From positions 22,341,879 to 22,405,878 of the forward strand of contig CM029654.1 of NCBI GenBank assembly GCA_017311315.1: a stretch of DNA of 64,000 nucleotides. Reading direction: 5' to 3'. The notes beneath the pieces were generated by a model. That model did no database searches and was not told the DNA's origin. It was given only the letters and a program-made list of their open reading frames with translations. The stretch comes from Dendrocalamus latiflorus. Its lineage: Eukaryota > Streptophyta > Magnoliopsida > Poales > Poaceae. This document shows positions 37,101 to 46,100 of the stretch, piece by piece. Numbering within the stretch: position 1 is the stretch's first letter; every line of letters starts with the position of its first letter. The translations under genes were made by a program, and so were the position numbers.

Positions 37101-40100
37101 GCGGTCTCCCACTTGCGGGTCTTCGGCTCCCTCGCGTTCGCCAAGGAGCTTGGCCACATCGGCAAGCTCGACGACAGGAGCACTCCGGGAGTGTTCATCG
37201 GCTACGCGGAGGGCTCGAAGGCCTACCGCATCCTCGACCCTGTCACACAGCGCGTCCGCATCTCGCGTGACGCTGTGTTCGACGAAGGGCGAGGCTGGAC
37301 GTGGGACAAGGCGGTGGACGACGGTTCGACTTCGACTCTCAGGGACTTTGTTGTCGACTACGTCCACTTCGAGAGAGCCGGGGGAGCGAGCAGCTCGTCT
37401 TCACCGAGCTCGTCCACCTCGACACCTTGCTCGCCACCAGCTCCGGCGAGTGCTCCACCACCTTCGGCATCGGCTACGCCCCACTCTTCACCACCGGCTC
37501 ACCACTCTCCTGCACCGGCGGCCACACCACCGGGATCGGCCCCAACAGTTTCGGTCCACGACGAGCAGCGCATGGTGGAGTTCGCTACTCCGCTGTCCCA
37601 CGACGAGGACCGCGTCGACGCCTACCACGACGACGAGCCTCTGCGCTATCGTACCATGGACAACATCCTCGGCGAGCTGCCCGTCCCTGGACTGGTGCAG
37701 CGCGACTGCGAGGCGGAGCTGCACTTGGCATGCGACGACGGCGAGCCCCGCTCCTTCGCTGAGGCGGAGGGAGACGCGGCGTGGCGTGTCGCGATGAAGC
37801 AGGAGATGGACGCCGTCGAGCGGAATTGGACGTGGGAGCTGGCGGATCTTCTTGCCGGTCACCGCGCGATCACCCTTAAGTGGGTATTCAAGCTGAAGCG
37901 GGATGAAGCCGGCGCCATCGTCAAGCACAAGGCTCGCTTGGCTGGCGTGTTCATCACATGGATGTCAAGTCGGCATTTCTTAACGGCGACTTGAAGGAGG
38001 TCTACGTGCATCAGCCGCCGGGATTTGCGATCCCCGGCAAGGAGGGCAAGGTGCTCCGCCTGCGCAAGGCCCTCTATGGCTTGCGACAGGCACCGAGGGC
38101 GTGGAACGCCAAGTTGGACTCCACGCTGAAAGGGATGGGCTTCAAGCAAAGTCCGCACGAGGCGGCCATCTACCGGCGGGGCAGTGGAGAAAATGCCCTG
38201 CTGGTGGGTGTCTACGTCGACGACTTGGTGATCACCGGCACCAAGGATGCGGAGGTGGCGGCATTCAAGGAAGAGATGAAGGCCACCTTCCAGATGAGTG
38301 ACCTGGGGCCCCTCTCCTTCTACTTAGGGATCGAGGTGCACCAGGATACAGCGACAGTGACCACGCGGGCGACATCGACACCAGCAAGAGCACAAGCGGG
38401 ATTCTCTTCTTCCTCGGCAAGTGCCTCGTTCACTGGCAGTCAGTCAAGCAGCAGGTGGTGGCCCTGTCCAGCTGTGAGGCCGAGTACATAGCGGCTTCCA
38501 CCGCTTCGACTCAGGCACTCTGGCTCGCTAGACTGCTTGGTGATCTCCTCGGCAGGGACACTGAAGCAGTGGAGCTCAGGGTGGACAGCAAGTCCGCTCT
38601 AGCCATGGCAAAGAACCCCGTTTTCCATGAACGGAGCAAGCACATCCGGGTGAAGTACCATTTCATCCGAGGCTGCTTGGATGAAGGAAGCATCAAGGCA
38701 AGCTACATTAACACCACGGATCAACTTGCAGATCTGCTCACCAAGCCTCTTGGAAGGATCAAGTTCCTTGAGCTCTGCTCCAAGATCAGGATGGTTCAAC
38801 TCTCCCACAAGACGACGCACAAGACTTAGAGGGAGAATGATAGATAAGTCTTTGTGTTGTCTGCACATGGTGTACATGGTGCTTTTGTTTTTTGCTTTAG
38901 CATTTAGGACTTGCTTTTGCTTTAGCATCTAGGACTTGCTTTTTGCTTTAGTATCTAGGACTTGCTTTTGCTTTAGCATCTAGGACTTGCTTTTTGCTTT
39001 AGCAGCTTTTTGCTTTAGCATCTTAGACTAGCTTTAGGACAGCATCTTGGACTAGTCTAGGATAGCATCTTGGCATATGCTTGGCTGACTAGCAGCCTAT
39101 AAATATGTATCTCCAACCCCTCAGGTTGGTATGGCATTGTGTGAGAAATAAACAAGAGAAAATTGCCCCATCCCCAAGTGTCATCCTCTCGATGAGAGTA
39201 AGGATCTTGCTATCACCAACAGCAAGACTCCAGCGAGTAACAAGCTCCCGCTGAAACGCGCTGAGGGCCGCCAGCAAGGCAGTCTCCACCGCGGGCGTGG
39301 CCGGGGCCGTCGGTGCGCTTGGCGGTGCTATCGGCACGGCGGTGACCACGGCCTGCGCGCCCAGGCTGCCCGCCGCGTTGTCCTGGAGGACCCTGGAGCC
39401 GGTGACGAGATTCGCGTTGCCGCTGGGGACATTCACCGCTTCTGCGCCGGGTGGAAAAACGGATGAGCCTGCGTTGCCATCGCCGGGGTTGGTCATCGGG
39501 GCAGTGCTAGTGGGGTTGGGCGTTGTGTCGCTGGCGGGGTTGGTCGTCGCGTCGGTGGCGGGGTTGGTCGTCGCGTCGGTGGCGGGGTTGGTCATCCGTC
39601 GGTGGCGGGGTTGGTCGTCGCGTCGGTGGCGGGGTTGGTCGTCGCGTCGATGGCGGGGTTCCCGGTCGCACCTGCACCACCGCTCGTACCTGCGGCTGCT
39701 TAAGCCGAAGCCCTAGTGCTGACGTGAGACTTCGCCGCTTCCGCCCTTTTCTTCTTCGCCACCGACGATGAAGCTTTCTTTGGTGCCATCCTCCTTCAAA
39801 GCTGGAGGTTTGTTCTTGTCCTCCCCACGGACGGCGCCAACTGTTGTGGTTACAGACCAAACAGAGAGAGTGTGTGGTAGTGGAGAGTTGAGTAAATGAA
39901 TGGCTTCTGGCCTTCTCCCCGTGGCCTATGCCACATATATATATCCAAATGGTGGGTGCTTGTACAGTTATACCCTTACACGTGAGTACTCCCCTCAGGG
40001 GCACTTGTGTCATTACATATGTCATATTCTGGGCCTTACACTCCCTTAACAGGCCTGCTGGACTTAGGTGGGGGCCACCCCTACAACAGGAGGCTTGGAG

Positions 40101-43100
40101 GGGTGAAGTGTCTACAGCTGTAGTAACATAGTATAAGTATGTTGATGGTAATGGTTGCTGTTGCAGGTTGTAGCAACCCCGAGTATAGTGTTTTCTTGTA
40201 TAGCCCCAAGCCAGGATAGGGCACCTGGTTGTACTACATTTTATTTTTTTATCTAATATAGAAGACACACAGCTCTCTTGCGTATTCTCGAAAAAAAACA
40301 AATGCCACATAATTTACTAAAACAACTCACCAGATGAATTTTCTCTGACTTCGGCCCAGAAGCACGACCGCCTGACTTATCTGAACGCCTAGCATCTGAA
40401 TTTGGCAGGACAGCTGAGAAAAGATTTTCTAGTTCTGACATGTCGAAAACTGGGGCTCTGCGCAAGTCATTTAAAAGATGCATTAGCATAGAAAATTGCA
40501 ATCCATTAACGAGTGCACTCGTGGTGTTAGGTACTTTGAAGCTTCATCAGCTTTCTGTGCCTCTGCCCAGAGACTGCCCTGCATAGCTCTTGTTACTTTC
40601 ACCCAGTGTAGTGGCTTTAAATTGGACCTTCTGGACACAGCCTGACCAGATTGAAGGCTCTTAGACATTGGACCCGAAGGAGGTGCAGGTCCACGCCCCT
40701 TCGTACCAAACAATTTAGCATTACCACCAGGAGGCGCTGGTGGAGGTGCAACATTGCCAGAAGCTCCTTGGCATCCACCTCCATGATGGTTGGCATCCTT
40801 TGAGAAGCTTGGAGCATGAGGTGGTGGTGGAGCAGGAGGAGATGGCAATGATTTGTCCATGGGACTGGATGTTTGTTTTGATGAATGACAGGGTGGTGGC
40901 GGTGGAGGTGGTGTAGAAGTAGTTCTAGGTGGTGGTGGAGGCGGAGGCGGTGCTGAAGATTTAATGGCAGATGACGTTGGCGCAGGTGGTGCAGAAGGTC
41001 GAACAGGAGATGAAGTAGAAGTAAGTGGCGGAGGTGGAGGTGGTGCAGCAGGTCGAACAGCAGATGAAGTAGAAGCATGTGGTGGAGGTGGAGGTGGAGG
41101 GGGTGCAGCAGGTAGAACAGCAGATGAAGTAGAAGCAAGTGGTGGAGGTGGAGGTGGAGGGGGTGCAGCAGGTCGAACAGCAGATGAAGTTGAAGCAAGT
41201 GCTGGAGGTGGAGGTGGTGGTGCAGGATATCTACTGGGAGAGGGGCTAGGTGCAGGTGGAGGAGGTGGGCGTGGCTGAGGCCCAGACACAGACAGTCTAA
41301 CAGGGGAAGAAGTAGGAGGTGGAGGTGGAGGTGGAGGCAGAGGCGGTGCAGGAGATCTAACAGAAGACCTAGGAGTGGATGGAGGAGGTGGAGGTGGTGC
41401 TGGAGGTCTGAATGAAGTTGAAGTAGTGGCAAGCACGGAATCTGGAGGCAGACAATGAATACTAGCAGAACTGGAAGTTGATGGAGTAGTGGGCAATGGA
41501 TGTGGAAGGGGAGCAGGAGAAGTTGGCGATGATTCTTTTGCAATGTTACTTGAGGACTGCAGATGATTTGTGAGCACAGTAGTAGTCCCATGTAATTGCA
41601 ATGTACATTGTTTATGTGGATGAGATGGGTTGGGCAACGTTGAAAGGCCTGTAACAGGGAAAGAACTTTAATTACAAAAAGGAAATTCAAAATTAAAATA
41701 TACTAACATGCATTCCAACTGAACCTGAATGCTTCTGAGCTGGTTGAGATATAACTTTTGCCTCGGACATCATAGTAGCATCGGATAGCACCGGCAACAC
41801 CGGTGCTGATGGCGGAGGAGGTGGTGGTGGTGGTGTTCCCTTTGTTACAACAGGAGTACCTGCCACATTATCAAAAGTTAAAACAGTGATGGTAACAGGA
41901 GGCTATGTGTATACTACAAAAGAATATTGTTGAGCTAGACCTCTTGTTGGATGCTGTCCTGATGATGGTTTTGACGGAATTTTGACCATGGCACTTGAAA
42001 GATTTGCTACCGTGGGTGAGATTGCAGTTGAAGCACAATTCTCAGAGCCTCCAAATGCAGCATTGTCTTCCAACAGAGCTGTAATTCCAAGGGCTGAAGG
42101 TGCACTATGAAATCTTGGGCAAGCTGAAAGTGATCTAGGACTAGAGTTGCCAGAAAGAGCAGAACTTGACCTAGAAACTGGAAATCGCTGTGACATAATC
42201 GTAGTGGGTGAAGAACGCTGCACTGAACCATATTGCTCATCAAGCTTAGCATTTTGATCCTTTAGAGCTGTCTCGGTAGAGTTCATGGTAGAGGGAACGG
42301 TCTTTTCCATTGAAGATGGCCATTCGGTATTGATGTCAACTACATGTGTTATCTCCTTATGAAATAGAGAGCTAAACTTTTCATGGACAAGAGAATTTCC
42401 TGGATTTCCTTGAGAAATAGTGGCTGGATCCAACGGGGTCAATCTCTGTACACTGTCACTTTCTTGCTTGTTCACATAGACTGTCGAGTGTTCAGCATTG
42501 CTTGATTTGTCTTGAACGTTGTCAGATTGTTTCCTGGTTGGAGAAATTGAACCAAGCTCCAATGGCCCTGCCTCTTTACTAATGCTTGAGTCTTTCTTGC
42601 TTGGAGACAACAACCCCTGCCTCAGCTGCATGTTTTCTGATGAAGTAAGCTGCTGAAAAAGCTGGACTGCGGCATCCCCTTTCAGATCTAACCAGTCCAC
42701 ATTGCTGAACATCTCTTGAACTTTTGCAAATGCTTCAACCGGGAGGCCCCCCTTCTCTCCTATACCTGCCATCTCCATGGGATCCAATTTATGTGTAGTG
42801 TCCATTTCTGAAAGAAGAACCTTTAACAACAGACGACAAAGAAAAATTATTAATTTCTGCACAATTTTATAAAGAATAAGTTGACTATTGACTGCAACAA
42901 GGACTACATACCTCAGCTCTGAATTCCTTTGGGAATCGATCTTTAGCATCCCACAATATGTCGATTTCATCACGATTTAGCATCAGAATATTAGATCTGA
43001 TAAATGCTGTATTGAACATGACTCTGAACATCATCTCTTCTCGTTCTTGGTCGGCATCCAGGCTAATGCATTCAAGTACAACATCACCTTGAATATGGCA

Positions 43101-46100
43101 GTGGATGTCGATCTTAATCAATTCACAGTCTGCCTGAGTAACATGAAAGGAAATGAGAATGACATGTTAATAAAGATTACTTAAAGAATGTCTTTTGGCA
43201 AATATATGTTTCCTTGCTCAGCACATTTAATAGCAAAAGTAGTGAGGTAAATGCTAGACACAACATGATGAATTTGTCAGTTCTCAAATCATAAAGTTGT
43301 CCAAAACTTACCTGCTTGTAAAGCCGTACATATTTACTCCTCTTTGGTGTTGAAAAAAGCACCTTGGTGTTGTTATTTGTAGCAAGTAGAGGATCTTGTC
43401 CATAAATACGGAATATTGGTCTACATCCACCCTCCCCATTGAAGCCTGGAATGCTTCTTAGTATCACGCAGTCTAAGGTAAGTGCTCGATCACCTGGTGG
43501 CCACTCTGAGCTCACGTTCCTCCAAGATATATAGTGTAAGTATCTTATCTGAGAAGGCATAGGATTTAGCAGTGAAGGCATCTGAATCAGCTCACGAGGC
43601 GCTTGCCTGTAGATCATCTCCAATGTCCTCTGCTCACCGATGAACTGCTTTCTATACAATAGCAGTCCTGCTAACATAAATGCAAGTACAGCCCAGCCAC
43701 CTCGTTCACAATGCATTATCAAGACATTCTGCTGGCCCAAAGAGAGCCAACTCTCTCCTGACCTCAAAAAATGATGAATCATTTTGATTGTAAGGAGTGG
43801 GCATCCCTCGTATTGTCTTGGATAGTCCATCACTATCATATCATAGCTCGATAAGATATTTGCCAGCATACTTTGACTTTCTCCCTCCCGAAAGTTGAAC
43901 ACCATAAATGAAGCATCAGCGAAGTGGCTTCGAAGTTGTGAGGCAATCTCCCCGATGTAGCCTTTGTACTTATCATCGTCAAAGACATCAGTTGTGAAGC
44001 AAGAATCGAATACTACAAAAGGACAAGACAATGATGACAATGTTTTACACCAAGACAATAACACTTCTCCACATCCATTTGAAAAGCGTAAATAAAATCT
44101 TAATCATGCGAAGAAAATGGAACGATAATCTGTAAAAAAAGTAAAACAGTATATTTATCTATCATCAGTATAGAAAGAATAATTGAAACCATAATGTAGG
44201 TGTAACATAGAAAACAAGACAAATTAATGACACCTACTTCAAACAGAAGCAAATTGAATGCACAATGATGGAAATAAATACCAGTCTTTACTAATATTAA
44301 CTCTAAAAAATACTTAAACCTGCAGTGGAAAAAATACTAAAAATAGCAAAACAAAATAATCACATTAGCTTCAGTGACATTTACTTTAAAAAAACAAAAG
44401 AACAGTGCAGCAGAATTATATTTGACAGTAAAATGTCAACGAAGCTAAATTTGCTCAATCAACACATATGTGTACTTGAAAATTGAAATGTCTATGTGGG
44501 ACAGGCTCAATACGAGGCAAATGTGTAGTAAGAAACAAAAAAATATATATTTTCAAAATGTTAGATTACAAGGAAAAGCATTTTCCGAACCAATAAGGTT
44601 CTACAACTGCTAGCCACCAAACAAGCACTAGGGTACCAAAATCAGCAGTGTACCAATTGCTCAGACAGTCTTCTCAAAAAAAGAAAAAAAACGGTCAGGT
44701 AGTTGTATCAGCTAAAATTTTTGTTGCATTCTTTTACTTGATATATTATTTTGAAGACAAGATTTGATCAATCTTAATTTTTTTACATTTTAAAAGATTC
44801 GTCAAGGATATTGCTGAATGATGCACCTGCTTTCAAAAATTATTGCACTCGATTAGAATATTTTGTTGTCACCCTCTTGGCCAAACAGGGAGCTACCACC
44901 AGTCTGTTTCTAAAAACATCCTGAGGCCTCCTCACAGAACCCCTCCTCGATATTGTATACAATTATCATAAATGGAACCTGCTTTTCTAATTTTCCATTT
45001 ACAGTGAAGCTTTGCTCATCATAACATGCATGGTGAATACACTAAAAAGGTTAGCTTAGCAAGTCATACAAAAAGAGCCATAACATCAGATTTCCTGAAT
45101 GTTTCACATGAACAGATCCTAAATACTAACTCCATTTTTTACACTTGTCGTTTTGGACATCGGCACGGTCTCCAATACACACCTTTGACCAGTACTTTTT
45201 TAATTATATGTCAGCAAAATTATTAAAAATATAATGATATGAAAGTACTTTTGATGACAAATCTAGTAACATCATTTCCACATGATAAATCCAAATGCTT
45301 TTATGTATATTAGATGTCAAAGTTTTAAAACAGAGGGAGTATTAGATGAGGCACTAAGGTGCAGTTGGATAATCCAAATTATGTTGGCAGTTGTCAGTCT
45401 GAACTTCTTTCCTGTGCATTCAAATGGTTTGCAGAATTTTAACTAAGATGGACTTTCCTTGTAATTTTTTAGTGTACCAAAGATCCTATAGGATACAATT
45501 GTTGGTTGGAACAATTTTCCATGCACCTAAACAGGGCCTAAACATGAAAACAACAGTGCGACTTTTTCATGACTTACAACATAAATAATATATCTTTTCC
45601 AAGGGATATATACCTAGCTAATAGCAATGATGATGCCATAAAAAACATATCATTTCATCTGCAACGAAAAGAACAGATGACTTGACTTATGCTACACTGG
45701 AAGAATGATAAAGTACTAACATTAAAACATTTAGTAAAATCCCCTCCATCCTATGCATGTACTTTTGCACAGAATCGTAAATTTTAATCATGGGCCACTT
45801 CAAATCACATTGTGCATTTACCAAGAACAAGTAGCTCAACTCAACAATGTAACACTGCAACAATGGTCCAATAGTAGACCAAGATTCTACGCAAGAACTA
45901 CTTTACTTATTTAGACTCCACTAAATAAAATGATAAGGAACTTATCTCATAAGAAATTTCACTCCTACAGTCCTATACTATCACACACCAGATGATTCGT
46001 CAACTACAACAATAGCATCCGTCGTCCAATACAATTAGCAACACAACTAGCAATTACACAGCAAGACTGCCATTTGACTACAATTTCCTCTAAAGTAGTC

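Larger units (their letters stand above)
34007..39242 (+). mobile_element. Copia retrotransposon nested in gag, RT internally deleted
   Basis: 5236 bp with 417-bp and 405-bp LTRs and an exact 5-bp duplication AGCTC (34002-34006 and 39243-39247). The primer-binding site TGGTATCAGAGC is at 34426-34437 and the polypurine tract AGAGGGAGAA at 38828-38837. The LTRs are nearly identical, differing mainly by a 12-bp tandem insertion in the left one, so the insertion is young. Gag, protease and integrase are well kept; reverse transcriptase and RNase H have two internal deletions. Antisense to both the host element and the formin. Confidence 0.93.
25799..40088 (-). mobile_element. Large Ty3-like gag-protease element lacking reverse transcriptase (TR-GAG-like)
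   Basis: Flanked by GGAGG duplications. LTRs are only 245-247 bp, TGTTGT...ACAACA: left 25799-26043 (duplicated at 27627-27871) and right 39842-40088. On the minus strand the order is 5' LTR, primer-binding site TTGGCGCCGTCC (39832-39842 region, resembling a tRNA-Asp-type site), gag, aspartic protease, then long GC-rich tandem arrays and non-coding DNA up to the 3' LTR. No RT, RNase H or integrase is found anywhere in it. It has since received a Copia (34007-39242), a hAT element (29182-30368) and the 1.8-kb duplication. Without these it is about 6 kb. Sense to the formin gene. Confidence 0.8.

Noticed and set aside
35919..37367. 482-codon minus-strand ORF
   Set aside because: Antisense to the integrase/protease of the nested Copia; no recognisable domain.
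40964..41278. Gly-rich plus-strand ORF
   Set aside because: Antisense shadow of the FH1 polyproline repeats.
40617..41690. 357-codon Leu/His-rich ORF on the minus strand
   Set aside because: Frame shadow of formin exon 6; the proline frame has the FH1-FH2 junction and correct splice phase.
43177..43311. Read-through of the ORF beyond formin exon 2
   Set aside because: The conserved C2 domain continues in exon 3 after a GTAAG donor at 43311; the read-through peptide has no similarity to formins.
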